A stretch of DNA of 64,000 nt, taken from Flavobacterium sp. ASV13 (GTDB lineage: Bacteria > Bacteroidota > Bacteroidia > Flavobacteriales > Flavobacteriaceae). The translations under genes and the position numbers were made by a program. The notes under the pieces are model-generated. The model saw only the letters and a program-made list of their open reading frames with translations. It had not been told where the DNA came from and made no database searches. Below, piece after piece: positions 27,398 through 36,817 of this stretch (positions are counted from its first letter, which is position 1; each line of letters starts with the position of its first letter). The stretch is from contig NZ_KN050752.1 of assembly GCF_000745775.1 (NCBI RefSeq), positions 1 to 64,000 of the forward strand, given 5' to 3'.

Positions 27398-28063
27398 TTA
27401 CTCTTTACACAAGAAATCGATGTCTTCTAAAAGACGTTTGATTTCTTCTTTGTTAGTTCCATCATAAAAACCGCGAACACGTCTTTTTTGATCAACCAAA
27501 ACGAAATTCTCCGTATGAACCATATCATACAATTGATCTGGTCGGCCAAGTTTCACTGCTAAATAAGATTTTCTGGCCATTGTGTAAATCTCTTTTTTGT
27601 CGCCGGTAACCAAATTCCATTTGCTGTCTACAACACCATATTTTATGGCATATTCTTTTAAAACTGAAACGCTGTCGACTTCAGGAAATACCGTGTGTGA
27701 AAGCAGCATTACTTTTGGGTTGTTTAAAACTGCTTTCTGAACATCAACTAAATTGGTTGACATTTTTGGACAAATAGAACCGCAAGTTGTAAAAAAGAAA
27801 TCGGCAACATAGATTTTTCCTTCGTAATTTTTTTGAGTGATCGTATCGCCATTTTGGTTTACGAACGAAAAATCAGCAATTGTGTGATATTTGCTTTTAT
27901 ATTGAATCGTACTGTCAACTAATTCTGGATTTACATCAGACGGATTGTAAATTGGAAGTGTTTTTTGTGGTTTTAAAGCCGAATAAAATAAGGATATCGT
28001 AACAACCGAAAATACAATTAAAACAATAAAGAATTTGCGGTATTTATATAGAAGCGATTTCAT
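27398..28063 (-). CDS. SCO family protein
   Basis: 221 residues from the ATG at 28063 (a TTG at 28081 overlaps the promoter box and is rejected). One N-terminal membrane anchor is followed by a thioredoxin-like SCO1/SenC domain with the copper-binding CGSICPKM (C-x3-C) and the distal His in MVHTENFVLVD. SCO proteins deliver copper to cytochrome oxidase CuA or act as thiol reductases in the periplasm. It appears monocistronic. Confidence 0.93.
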   Translation of the reverse strand: MKSLLYKYRKFFIVLIVFSVVTISLFYSALKPQKTLPIYNPSDVNPELVDSTIQYKSKYHTIADFSFVNQNGDTITQKNYEGKIYVADFFFTTCGSICPKMSTNLVDVQKAVLNNPKVMLLSHTVFPEVDSVSVLKEYAIKYGVVDSKWNLVTGDKKEIYTMARKSYLAVKLGRPDQLYDMVHTENFVLVDQKRRVRGFYDGTNKEEIKRLLEDIDFLCKE

Positions 28064-28078
28064 AAAAATAATTTGGCG

Positions 28079-28086
28079 CAAAAATA
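28079..28086 (-). promoter_or_regulatory. -7 box (TATTTTTG) of the SCO gene
   Basis: Minus-strand TAnnTTTG box. The predicted transcript start is about 28072, between the rejected TTG start and the accepted ATG. Confidence 0.5.
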
Positions 28087-28147
28087 CAAAAAGAGCATTT
28101 TAAAATACTTACTCTTAAAGCTTTTTAACAGCTTATTAGAATTTCAT

Positions 28148-29071
28148 TTAAGCTTTGTTTTTTCGGATGGATTTGTTCACGAGATATATTCCTGACAAAG
28201 TAACCACACTGCCAATAATTATAGCTTGTGTCAGCATTTCTCCAAAAATAAAAAAGCCTAAAACCATAGCTATAATCGGATTAATGTAAACATAAATACT
28301 GCTGATTTCTGTTGGAAGATGCTGCAGTGTATAGATGAAAGCAATGAAAGTTAATACGGAACCAATGATTACAAGATAGCCAATTGCCCACCATGAAGTG
28401 GTTGGAATTTTGGCAAGCGAAATATTCATCTCCAAAGGCTCAGTAATTCCGTAAAGTATGAAACTAGAAATCAACATTTGAAGACCTAAACTGAAATAAG
28501 GATTAAAGCTTGCTGCTTTCTTCTTAATAAACAAAATTCCAAACGCCCATGTGATGGTTGAAATAACCGTCAAAAGGATTCCGAATTGAAAATCGGGTTT
28601 GAAAAAGTCAGTTAAATGATCAATGAAAATAATACAGATACCACCAAAACTGATTAAAATTCCTGTTATGGCAAGTTTTGCAACTCTTTCGCCATTGAAA
28701 AAGTTAATAATGATAATCCAAATTGGAAAAATAGCACTGATTATTGCACCAAGTCCGCTGCTGATGTATTTCACACCCCAAGTACTTAAACCATTGCTGC
28801 AAACAAAATTCAAGAAGGCAAGAATCAAAATGGTTATCCACTGTTTGCCTTTTGGCCAAGGTTCTTTTTTCAAAATAAAATAACCAACATAGATTAGTCC
28901 GGCTAAAAACTGACGAATCATGGCCAGTTGAAGTGCTGGCATATGTTTTACACCTTCTTTTGATGCAAGCCAGGTTGTTCCCCAACCAAAACTTACCCAG
29001 CATAAAGCTAAAATTGGAAGTCCAATTGCGTCAACTTTTCCTGAAACTGCATTCTGAATTTTTGCTTTCAC
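28148..29071 (-). CDS. EamA/DMT family transporter
   Basis: 307 residues with about ten hydrophobic segments in two homologous halves of the EamA fold (residues about 15-150 and 165-300), a short Lys-rich C-terminus, and GWGTTWLASKEGV in the first helix. These exporters move small metabolites across the inner membrane, with substrates not predictable here. The start codon is GTG (29071). The next gene is divergent. Confidence 0.9.
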   Translation of the reverse strand: MKAKIQNAVSGKVDAIGLPILALCWVSFGWGTTWLASKEGVKHMPALQLAMIRQFLAGLIYVGYFILKKEPWPKGKQWITILILAFLNFVCSNGLSTWGVKYISSGLGAIISAIFPIWIIIINFFNGERVAKLAITGILISFGGICIIFIDHLTDFFKPDFQFGILLTVISTITWAFGILFIKKKAASFNPYFSLGLQMLISSFILYGITEPLEMNISLAKIPTTSWWAIGYLVIIGSVLTFIAFIYTLQHLPTEISSIYVYINPIIAMVLGFFIFGEMLTQAIIIGSVVTLSGIYLVNKSIRKNKA

Positions 29072-29239
29072 TTTGATGATTTTTCTTTTGACAAATATTC
29101 CAAAAACAATTCCAAAAATTGAGTATAAATCTCACAAATTATTGATGAAATTTTTAGCTGTATTCTATTCGGAAATTTAATATTAAAGAAGAGTTTTAAT
29201 TATTGGAAAATTTTAACATAGTATTCAAAATAATAACAA

Positions 29240-29247
29240 TATGTTTG
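29240..29247 (+). promoter_or_regulatory. -7 box (TATGTTTG) of the M13 peptidase gene
   Basis: TAnnTTTG match 26 bases upstream of the ATG at 29274. Confidence 0.45.
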
Positions 29248-29273
29248 TATATATACTAAAACAATAAATTATA

Positions 29274-31334
29274 ATGATTAAAAAGCTTACTAAACCAATG
29301 TTTTGTGTAGTTTCTGCAATGTTAACGATAACAGCAGTTCAAGCTCAAGATGCAAAACCAAAAGAACCAGGTATCAATATTGCCAATATGGATACCAAAG
29401 TAAGTCCAAGCCAGGACTTTTTTCGTTATGTAAACGGAGCTTGGTTAGACAAAACTGAAATTCCTAGTGATAGAAATTCATGGGGAAGTTTTAATGAATT
29501 GCGTCAAAAGACAGACGAGAATTCACTTGCTATTTTGAAAGAAGCTTCGAAAAACCCGAAGTATAAATCAAATACTGACCAAGGTAAAGCAATCGCTTTA
29601 TTTAACACTATCATGGATACTGTTGGAAGAAATAAAAGAGGAGTTACACAACTTCAGCCTTATTTGAAGAAAATCGACGCTATTAAAAATGTTTCGGATC
29701 TTCAAAACTACATTACTGAAATGCAACTTTCTGGCGGATCAGGTTTCTTTGGAGTATATGTTAGTGCTGATGCAAAAAACAGTAATAAAAATTCTGTGAC
29801 TTTAGGGCCTGGAACTCTTGGTCTATCTGATAAAGATTACTACAATTCAGATGATAAAGATTCTAAAGAAAAACGTGAAAAATACGAAGTTCACGTTGCT
29901 CGTATGATGCAGTACATTGGAGAATCTCCTGCTAAAGCAAAAGAAAGTGCAAAACAAATTTTGGCTCTAGAGGTTGAAATGTCTGCTCCAAGATTGGATC
30001 GTGTTGAAAGAAGAGACAGAAGAAAACAATACAATCCGACAGCTGTTGCTGATTTGAAAAAGAATACACCATCAATTCAATGGGAAAAATATTTCACAGG
30101 AATTGGAATGGCAAAATTAGATACTGTAAATGTGGCACAGCCTCGTTACATGATCGCTTTAGAAAAGACTTTTACTGAAAAGAAAGTAGAAGCTTGGAAA
30201 GAGTATTTAAAATGGTCTTTATTAAACAGAGCTGCTTCAACTTTGACTACAGATATCGAAAATGCAAACTTTGATTTCTACGGAAAAACATTAACTGGAG
30301 CTTTAAAACAACGTCCACGTGAGGAAGTTGCTTTGCAAGTAATCAACGGAGCAACTGGTGAAGCTTTAGGAAAACTTTATGTAGAGAAATTATTCCCTGC
30401 TGAAGCAAAAGCAAAAGCAAAAGACATGATTGCTAATGTAATGTTGGCTTATGAAAACAGAATCAATGCGTTGCCTTGGATGTCTGCTGAAACTAAAGTT
30501 AAAGCTATTGAAAAATTAAAAAAATTAACGGTTAAAATTGGATATCCAGACAAATGGAAAGATTATTCAAAATTAGAGCTTAAAGATGTTAAAGAAGGCG
30601 GAACGTATTTTGATAATATGAAAAATATTTCAAAATGGGCTTACGCCGACAATTTATCTAAACTTGGAAAACCAGTTGATAAAACAGAGTGGGGTATGTC
30701 TCCGCAAACAGTTAATGCTTATTTCAACCCATCTTATAACGAGATTGTTTTCCCAGCGGCGATTTTACAGCCACCTTTCTACAATTACCAAGCTGATGCT
30801 GCTGTAAATTATGGTGGAATTGGAGCAGTTATTGGACATGAAATCTCTCACGGTTTTGATGATTCTGGTGCTCGTTACAATGCAGATGGAAATTTAGTTG
30901 ACTGGTGGACAGCTGATGATTTAAAGCAATTTACTGCTCTTGGAGGAGATCTTGCTGCGCAATACAGTGCTTTAGAGCCATTGCCAGGAATTCACGTTGA
31001 TGGTAAATTTACTTTGGGTGAAAACATTGGAGATTTAGGAGGAACAAATGCTGCTTACGATGGTTTACAATTATATTTGAAAGCAAACGGAAATCCAGGA
31101 TTAATTGACGGATTTACTCCAGAACAGCGTTTCTTTATTTCTTGGGCTACTGTTTGGAGAACAAAATCTAGAGATGAAGCAATTAAGAGCCAAGTTAAAA
31201 CAGATCCGCACTCTCCAGGAATGTACAGAGCGGTTGTGCCAATTAAAAACTTAGATGCTTTTTACCAAGCTTTCGGAATTAAACCAGGAGATGCTATGTA
31301 TCTTGAACCAGAGAAAAGGGTTAAAATCTGGTAA
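29274..31334 (+). CDS. M13 family metallopeptidase (neprilysin/PepO type)
   Basis: 686 residues, full length for the family. The signal peptide ends near ITAVQAQD. The catalytic zinc site is VIGHEISHGFDD (HExxH), with the third ligand in ENIGDLGG. The early INIANMDTKVSPSQDFFRY is the M13_N signature, NAYFNPSYNEIVFPAAIL the substrate-binding block, and VKIW the expected C-terminal tryptophan motif. It should be a zinc oligopeptidase in the periplasm. A strong terminator follows. Confidence 0.96.
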   Translation: MIKKLTKPMFCVVSAMLTITAVQAQDAKPKEPGINIANMDTKVSPSQDFFRYVNGAWLDKTEIPSDRNSWGSFNELRQKTDENSLAILKEASKNPKYKSNTDQGKAIALFNTIMDTVGRNKRGVTQLQPYLKKIDAIKNVSDLQNYITEMQLSGGSGFFGVYVSADAKNSNKNSVTLGPGTLGLSDKDYYNSDDKDSKEKREKYEVHVARMMQYIGESPAKAKESAKQILALEVEMSAPRLDRVERRDRRKQYNPTAVADLKKNTPSIQWEKYFTGIGMAKLDTVNVAQPRYMIALEKTFTEKKVEAWKEYLKWSLLNRAASTLTTDIENANFDFYGKTLTGALKQRPREEVALQVINGATGEALGKLYVEKLFPAEAKAKAKDMIANVMLAYENRINALPWMSAETKVKAIEKLKKLTVKIGYPDKWKDYSKLELKDVKEGGTYFDNMKNISKWAYADNLSKLGKPVDKTEWGMSPQTVNAYFNPSYNEIVFPAAILQPPFYNYQADAAVNYGGIGAVIGHEISHGFDDSGARYNADGNLVDWWTADDLKQFTALGGDLAAQYSALEPLPGIHVDGKFTLGENIGDLGGTNAAYDGLQLYLKANGNPGLIDGFTPEQRFFISWATVWRTKSRDEAIKSQVKTDPHSPGMYRAVVPIKNLDAFYQAFGIKPGDAMYLEPEKRVKIW

Positions 31335-31347
31335 TCTTATAAATATT

Positions 31348-31379
31348 AAAACGGCGCTGAATCAGCGCCGTTTTTTTTT
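31348..31379 (+). terminator. Terminator after the M13 peptidase gene
   Basis: GC-rich stem aaaacggcgctga / tcagcgccgtttt with nine T following. It almost touches the stop of the convergent gene. Confidence 0.9.
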
Positions 31380-31380
31380 A

Positions 31381-31830
31381 TTATTTAATAGCAATATAAA
31401 TGTCAACCTCAGCATTTTCAGGATTTTGAGCTTTTGCACCATAAACTTCAAAATCGCTCGTAAAAGTTCGTCCCAGATTTAATTCCCAGATTTTTAGCCA
31501 TTCGTTATAGACAATTCCATCTGCCAAATTCCCTTTTGGTGTGAATTTTTCATAGTTAGAATTTGGAATTGTTATTCCCGTCATTTCTTCGGGAATACTA
31601 TTCAGATTGTCTACCACACAGCCTAAAATTGTGGTATAAGGTCTAGTGTGATCTTTTTCGTAATCGGTATAAATGCAAATGATATCTTGCGAAATTTTGT
31701 TTGGAATTTTCTCTGCAATGGATTCTGATAAAAAATTGTTCCAAAGTGCCGGAATATCTTTTGCTGATTGCCCATTTTCATTTGTTGTTCTAATTGAAAT
31801 CCCGATTACATTGAATTCTTGATTGTACAT
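31381..31830 (-). CDS. GyrI-like effector-binding domain protein, stand-alone
   Basis: 149 residues from the ATG at 31830; the longer frame (to 31902) runs over the promoter box at 31858. The sequence fits the GyrI/AraC effector-binding domain: FNVIGISIRTTNEN at the start, the YNEWLKIWEL block and FEVYGAKAQNPENAEVDIYIAI at the C-terminus. No helix-turn-helix is present, so it is a free small-molecule binding protein, as in SbmC/GyrI. The ligand is unknown. Confidence 0.83.
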   Translation of the reverse strand: MYNQEFNVIGISIRTTNENGQSAKDIPALWNNFLSESIAEKIPNKISQDIICIYTDYEKDHTRPYTTILGCVVDNLNSIPEEMTGITIPNSNYEKFTPKGNLADGIVYNEWLKIWELNLGRTFTSDFEVYGAKAQNPENAEVDIYIAIK

Positions 31831-31857
31831 TATGTTTAAATTTATTGGTTGATGACC

Positions 31858-31865
31858 CAAAATTA
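31858..31865 (-). promoter_or_regulatory. -7 box (TAATTTTG) of the GyrI-like gene
   Basis: Minus-strand TAnnTTTG match 27 bases upstream of the accepted ATG. Confidence 0.45.
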
Positions 31866-31943
31866 AATCCGAGTTGTGACAACAGTATGTCATCAGTATC
31901 AATTAACTTCAAGATTTAACTTTTGCGAAAAACTGTATAAATA

Positions 31944-31973
31944 AAAAACGACGCTATAATAAGCGTCGTTTTT
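31944..31973 (-). terminator. Terminator after the cytochrome gene
   Basis: Perfect 12-bp stem aaaaacgacgct / agcgtcgttttt with a 6-base loop and flanking A/T runs. It lies just past the stop of the cytochrome gene on the minus strand. Confidence 0.85.
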
Positions 31974-31993
31974 CATTTTATGATAAGATCAAG

Positions 31994-32404
31994 TTATTTT
32001 GAATAACTGTAAATATAAGCTTCTATAGCTTTTAATTCCTCATCAGACATTTCTTTGGTTACTGCAAAATTAGTCTGCATTACAGCAAATTGACTCGGAT
32101 CAACAATTGGATCTGCGTTTCCTTTTAAGAAAGTGGCAATGTCACCTTTTTTGTCTTTGTAAATTTTTGCTATTTCCTGAATGCTTGGACCAATAACTTT
32201 TTGATCAGGCTGATGACAAGAAGTGCAATTTCCTCTTCCTTCAAAAATTTCTTTTCCTAAATCAACTGGAGTTGTGGCTTTCGCCGATTCGCCTTCGGAA
32301 GAAGTTTCTGTTGTACTTTCAGATGACTTTCCGAAAGGTTCCTGACTCTCTTTTTTGCATGAAGCAAATGCTAAAACGGCTGCTAAGAATACTGCTTTTT
32401 TCAT
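31994..32404 (-). CDS. c-type cytochrome lipoprotein
   Basis: 136 residues. The lipobox FASC is near residue 16, followed by a Ser/Glu/Thr-rich linker. The haem motif is CTSCH (GRGNCTSCHQPDQ) near residue 60, with a likely distal Met in VMQTNFAVTKEMSDEE. It is a class I monohaem cytochrome in the periplasm. The start is one base past the hemB stop, so it is read with hemB. No specific partner can be named. Confidence 0.9.
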   Translation of the reverse strand: MKKAVFLAAVLAFASCKKESQEPFGKSSESTTETSSEGESAKATTPVDLGKEIFEGRGNCTSCHQPDQKVIGPSIQEIAKIYKDKKGDIATFLKGNADPIVDPSQFAVMQTNFAVTKEMSDEELKAIEAYIYSYSK

Positions 32405-32405
32405 T

Positions 32406-33398
32406 TTATTTATTTAAAATTACTGCAGCTTCTTTTGCAAAATAAGTTGAGATAATACTAGCCCCCGCACGCTTAATGCAATAAAGTTGCTCTATCATAA
32501 TTTTATCATGATCAAGCCACCCTCTTTCTGCTGCGGCCTTTACCATTGCGTACTCACCAGATACTTGGTAAACCGCAACTGGCACATGAACGGCATTTTT
32601 TACCTCACGAACGATATCCAAATAAGCCATTCCCGGTTTTACCATTACGATGTCTGCACCTTCTTCAACGTCTAATAATGCTTCGCGAATTCCTTCAATT
32701 CTATTCGCATAATCCATTTGATACGTCTTCTTGTCTTTTGGGATATTTTGTGAATCTACCGGAGCAGAATCTAACGCATCTCGGAACGGTCCGTAAAATG
32801 CAGAAGCATATTTTGCACTGTAACTCATAATGCCAACATTATGATGGCCGTTTTGTTCCAAAGCTTTTCTAATTGCCAAAACTCGTCCGTCCATCATGTC
32901 GCTTGGCGCTACAAAATCGGCTCCGGCTTCAGCATGGCTTAAACTCATTCTTGTTAAGGCGTCAACAGTTGCATCGTTGATTAATTGACCGTTTTCGATA
33001 ATTCCGTCGTGACCATAAATGGAATACGGATCTAAAGCCACATCAGGCATTACAATCATTTCCGGAACTGCATCTTTAATTGCACGGATTGTTTGTTGCA
33101 TCAAACCATCTTTATTCCAAGCCTCGGTACCTTTATTGTCTTTTAAATTGTCGCTTACTTTTACGTAAATATTTACCGCTTTGATTCCTAAATCCCAAGC
33201 TTCTTTTACTTCTTTGATTGTGTTATCCAACGAATGACGATAAATTCCAGGCATTGATGGAATGGCAGATTTTATGTCTTTTCCTTCGGCAACAAACATT
33301 GGAAGCATAAAATCCTGCGGACTTAAACTTGTTTCGCGAACTAAAGAACGAATAGATTCATTAGTTCTTAAACGGCGGTTTCTTTGTAATGGGAACAT
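32406..33398 (-). CDS. hemB: Porphobilinogen synthase (delta-aminolevulinate dehydratase)
   Basis: 330 residues from the ATG giving MFPLQRNRRLRTNESIR; a longer frame starting at 33449 adds 17 unlikely residues. It condenses two 5-aminolevulinate molecules. Active-site lysines are in SYSAKYASAFYGPF and MVKPGMAYLDI. The region that holds zinc cysteines in Zn-type enzymes reads DVALDPYSIYGHDG here, with aspartates, which points to the Mg/K-type enzyme. It is part of the haem locus and sits upstream of the cytochrome gene. Confidence 0.95.
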   Translation of the reverse strand: MFPLQRNRRLRTNESIRSLVRETSLSPQDFMLPMFVAEGKDIKSAIPSMPGIYRHSLDNTIKEVKEAWDLGIKAVNIYVKVSDNLKDNKGTEAWNKDGLMQQTIRAIKDAVPEMIVMPDVALDPYSIYGHDGIIENGQLINDATVDALTRMSLSHAEAGADFVAPSDMMDGRVLAIRKALEQNGHHNVGIMSYSAKYASAFYGPFRDALDSAPVDSQNIPKDKKTYQMDYANRIEGIREALLDVEEGADIVMVKPGMAYLDIVREVKNAVHVPVAVYQVSGEYAMVKAAAERGWLDHDKIMIEQLYCIKRAGASIISTYFAKEAAVILNK

Positions 33399-33475
33399 TT
33401 TAATTTGTTTAAAGTTTAAAGTTTCAGGTTTTATCCTGAAAATATTCATTTTTTGTGTTTTATTTTCTAAAGCTT

Positions 33476-34378
33476 TTATGTAATTGAAGCTTTGTAAATT
33501 TCTTTAATTGTGCTACTTAACTCGTTATTAAAATCGGTATCAGATTGTCCGGCTGAAAGTCCTTCCGATAATGCTCTTGAGAAACTGGCAATCAATCCGT
33601 GATTTTGTGACAACTTTTCATTGGCCTCATCACGAGAATAACCTCCTGATAGCGCAACGACACGAACTACATGTGAGTCAGCCATTAAATCACTATAGAA
33701 ATTATTCACGGTTGGAATCGAAAGCTTCAGCATCACTTTTACATCTTTATCAAGTTTGTTAAGTGCTTTTAAGATTTCTTCTTTTAAGATTTCTTCTGAT
33801 TTTTCTTTATCTGAACTATAAATATCAACTTCCGGTTCGATAATCGGAATTAATCCTTTTTCGAAAATTTGTAAACCAACTGCAAATTGTTGTTCAACAA
33901 CCTCTCGAATTCCGGCTGGATTTGCTTCTTTAATTACTGAACGCATTTTAGTTCCAAAAACATTTCGTTCTACAGCTCTTGTCAGTAATTCATCTAAATT
34001 AGAAATCGGCTTCATGATTTGAACTCCGTTTGAAAGATCAGCAAGTCCTTTGTCTACTTTTAGAAACGGAACGATGTTTTTCTTTTCCCATAAATAATCA
34101 GCCGTCCATTGTCCGTCGATTTTGCGGTCCATTGTATTTTCGAACAAAATTGCCCCGAGAATATATTGACTGTCGAAAGCTGGACTCTTTATAATTCTTG
34201 TTCGCATTTCATGAACAAGTGTGTACATTTCTTCATCATTCGTGTAACTGCTTTCCTGTACACCATATTGTGCTAAAGCTTTTGGAGTACTTCCGCCACT
34301 TTGATCAAGTGCGGCGATAAAGCCTTTTCCGGAATGCATACGATTTAATTGTGCCGTTTTTACATCTGTCTTTTCCAT
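33476..34378 (-). CDS. Class I fructose-bisphosphate aldolase
   Basis: 300 residues. The sequence matches the bacterial class I aldolase: GFIAALDQSGGSTPKAL at the start, ILGAILFENTMDRKIDG, PFLKVDKG, IIEPEVD, and KVMLKLSIPTVNN, where Lys is the likely Schiff-base residue. It cleaves fructose-1,6-bisphosphate in glycolysis without a metal. It lies between the hemF group and hemB with no clear functional link. Confidence 0.93.
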   Translation of the reverse strand: MEKTDVKTAQLNRMHSGKGFIAALDQSGGSTPKALAQYGVQESSYTNDEEMYTLVHEMRTRIIKSPAFDSQYILGAILFENTMDRKIDGQWTADYLWEKKNIVPFLKVDKGLADLSNGVQIMKPISNLDELLTRAVERNVFGTKMRSVIKEANPAGIREVVEQQFAVGLQIFEKGLIPIIEPEVDIYSSDKEKSEEILKEEILKALNKLDKDVKVMLKLSIPTVNNFYSDLMADSHVVRVVALSGGYSRDEANEKLSQNHGLIASFSRALSEGLSAGQSDTDFNNELSSTIKEIYKASIT

Positions 34379-34441
34379 AATAATGATTTTTAATTATTAG
34401 AAATCCCTGCTTATGCTTGTTTTTGCTATTTTGAAGCCTTT

Positions 34442-35380
34442 TTAAAGACCTATTTTCTCATTTGCCTTGTCGTATACTTCTTTTATCTTTTTTGGAGGAT
34501 CAAATCGATAACCTGCAGAAATTTTTAAAGTCACAATATTATCATTCAATCTCGGATCTACTTTTTCGTCCTGATCAAAGGTTACCGCATTGAGACTGGC
34601 AAAAGCAAAGAAACGATCTTGATTATAAGCTAATTTTAAATTTAGATCGGCTTGATATAACGCTGAGGTATCTCCGTCAACATCATTAATTCCGGCACCC
34701 AAACCAATCCCTGCTCCAATTAAAACGCGATCACTTATTACAAAATTATAAAAGTAAGAAGGCGTTAAAGTAAATCCGTAAATATCTCCAGGTGTTGTAT
34801 CGGGCGTATTTAGGTCTATGTTCGTGTAATAAAAAGAAAAATTCGGAATAAAACTTCCGGAACTTTTGGTTTGCCATTCGTTTTGGTTTACCAATGCTTT
34901 AAATGAGAATTTGTCATTAAAAACATAGGAAGTCGATCCGCCAATTTTTGTACTTCGCATATTGGGCATTTGTGCAGTAAAATTATCATCACTGACATAA
35001 AACCCTTTTTGATTGATAAAAGTTAAGGACTGCATCCATTTTTTATAATAAAAACGGGTGTTGAAATTAAAATTTTTAGAATGGGAATCTCCCGTATTTC
35101 CACCAAGAAATTTCGGAGCAAAACCAATCGTAATATCAATAATCTTGTAATTTAAACTAAAACCGATTTGCTCTTTGCGATTGGGAATAAGATCAAAATA
35201 TATCTTCGGATCCTGATTATCTGATGTAATCTGAAAACTATTTGAAGTGTCTAAATAATAAACACTGGCCGTAATTTTATCATTATAGGATTTAAAATAG
35301 GGATTTTGCAAAGTGTCATTTTGAGCGAAACACCCAAAAACACTTGCAAAAAACGCTATATAAATCAGTTTTACATCCAT
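34442..35380 (-). CDS. DUF4421-type outer-membrane beta-barrel protein
   Basis: 312 residues from the ATG at 35380, which overlaps the hemF stop by ten bases; the longer frame starts deep within hemF. A signal peptide (IYIAFFASVFGCFAQ) is followed by many alternating beta-strand-like segments, such as FNTRFYYKKWMQSLTFIN and LIGAGIGLGAGIND, ending in KISAGYRFDPPKK. This fits DUF4421, an outer-membrane family of unknown role in Bacteroidota. Confidence 0.72.
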   Translation of the reverse strand: MDVKLIYIAFFASVFGCFAQNDTLQNPYFKSYNDKITASVYYLDTSNSFQITSDNQDPKIYFDLIPNRKEQIGFSLNYKIIDITIGFAPKFLGGNTGDSHSKNFNFNTRFYYKKWMQSLTFINQKGFYVSDDNFTAQMPNMRSTKIGGSTSYVFNDKFSFKALVNQNEWQTKSSGSFIPNFSFYYTNIDLNTPDTTPGDIYGFTLTPSYFYNFVISDRVLIGAGIGLGAGINDVDGDTSALYQADLNLKLAYNQDRFFAFASLNAVTFDQDEKVDPRLNDNIVTLKISAGYRFDPPKKIKEVYDKANEKIGL

Positions 35381-36273
35381 TCGCGTGGGTTTTCTAACAC
35401 ATTTACCAATTTCTCTTCTTCGCTTCCTGCTTCTGCATGATGATCGTAAACCCATTGCACATGCGGAGGCAAACTCATTAAAATACTTTCGATTCTTCCA
35501 TTCGTTTTTAATCCGAATAAAGTTCCTTTGTCATGAACCAGATTAAACTCGACATAACGGCCACGACGGATTTCCTGCCAGTTTCTGTTTTCTGGCGTAT
35601 ATGCTAAATTTTTTCTTCTTTCTACAATTGGAACATAAGCTTCAAGGAAACTATTACCAACCTCAGTTACAAAGTTATACCAATTTTCCATTGACATTGA
35701 TTCATTTGCTTTGCAATAATCAAAAAATAAACCTCCAATTCCTCGAGCTTCATTTCTATGTGCATTCCAGAAATACGAATCACACTGTTTTTTGTATTTC
35801 GGATAAAACTCGGGATTGTGTTTGTCGCAAGCCGTTTTACAAGTTTGATGAAAATGTTTCGCATCTTCTTCAAACAAATAATAAGGCGTTAAATCTTGTC
35901 CGCCACCAAACCATTGTTCGATTACTTTTCCAGATTCGTCATACATTTCAAAATAACGCCAATTCGCGTGAACTGTTGGAGTCATTGGGTTTTTTGGATG
36001 TAAAACCAAACTTAATCCGCACGCAAAAAAATCGGCTTCGCCAACATTAAACATCTTTTGCATCGTTTCTGGAAGTTTTCCATGAACGGCAGAAATGTTT
36101 ACACCACCTTTTTCGAAAACATTTCCGTTTTCAATAACACGTGTTCTTCCGCCGCCGCCTTCCGGACGTTTCCAAAGATCTTCACGGAATTTCGTTGTTC
36201 CGTCAACAGCTTCTAGTCCAGCGCAGATTTGGTCTTGTAATTGTTGTATGTATGCGTAAAATTTGTCTTTCAT
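35371..36273 (-). CDS. hemF: Oxygen-dependent coproporphyrinogen III oxidase
   Basis: 300 residues, as expected. It makes protoporphyrinogen IX from coproporphyrinogen III with O2. Conserved blocks: RPEGGGGRTRVIENG, VHANWRYFEMY, WFGGGQDLTPYYL, the His-rich DAKHFHQTCKTACDKH, RGIGGLFFDY and GRYVEFNLVHDKGT. Its start overlaps the acetyltransferase stop by four bases. Confidence 0.96.
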   Translation of the reverse strand: MKDKFYAYIQQLQDQICAGLEAVDGTTKFREDLWKRPEGGGGRTRVIENGNVFEKGGVNISAVHGKLPETMQKMFNVGEADFFACGLSLVLHPKNPMTPTVHANWRYFEMYDESGKVIEQWFGGGQDLTPYYLFEEDAKHFHQTCKTACDKHNPEFYPKYKKQCDSYFWNAHRNEARGIGGLFFDYCKANESMSMENWYNFVTEVGNSFLEAYVPIVERRKNLAYTPENRNWQEIRRGRYVEFNLVHDKGTLFGLKTNGRIESILMSLPPHVQWVYDHHAEAGSEEEKLVNVLENPREWM

Positions 36274-36815
36274 TGTAAATTATATTCTGATTTAAGTAAT
36301 CCGAAGTAAACGGTGTTCTGTAAGGTGCCATCACCGTTTCTAAATTCGTCTCTTAAAATTCCTTCTTGTTTAAAATTATGTTTTAATGCAATTCGCTGGC
36401 TTGCTATGTTTACTTCTGAAGTACATATAAAAACTTTGTTCATTTTCAATTCATTGAAACAAAAATCAAGTGCATCAGAAACCATTTTGGATGTAATTCC
36501 TTTTCCTTGAAAATCTTCGTCAATAAAATAACCTAATTCACATTTTGAAATGCGGTAATCAATAGTTTTTACACACAAATAACCAATTAGATTATTTGTT
36601 TTTATATCTCGGGCGAAGAAATAATATCCTTCACTATTTCTTTCCTTGTCTTTATTAACGGAGATAAAATTTTCTGCTTTTTCTGGTGAGTCAGAATTAG
36701 CTAGCGTTACAGGGAAAGTTTTTCCAATGTGATTTTTATTCTTATCAATCAGTTTATAAAACTCTTTAGGAAGAATATTTTCAATTCGGTCTGTTTTCCA
36801 ATCTGTAAAACTCAT
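36270..36815 (-). CDS. GNAT family N-acetyltransferase (RimJ/RimL type)
   Basis: 181 residues. Motifs for the acetyl-CoA site are seen in GYFIDEDFQGKGITSKMV; IASQRIALKHNFKQEGILR is the usual RimJ/RimL strand with conserved Asn-like NIAS. It overlaps hemF by four bases, so it is translated from the same message. The substrate is unknown; the N-terminal amine of a protein is possible. Confidence 0.88.
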   Translation of the reverse strand: MSFTDWKTDRIENILPKEFYKLIDKNKNHIGKTFPVTLANSDSPEKAENFISVNKDKERNSEGYYFFARDIKTNNLIGYLCVKTIDYRISKCELGYFIDEDFQGKGITSKMVSDALDFCFNELKMNKVFICTSEVNIASQRIALKHNFKQEGILRDEFRNGDGTLQNTVYFGLLKSEYNLQ

Positions 36816-36817
36816 TT

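Noticed and set aside
35381..35455. Longer N-terminus of the DUF4421-type protein
   Set aside because: It would overlap hemF by 85 bases and precede the signal peptide with a basic Cys/Arg-rich stretch.
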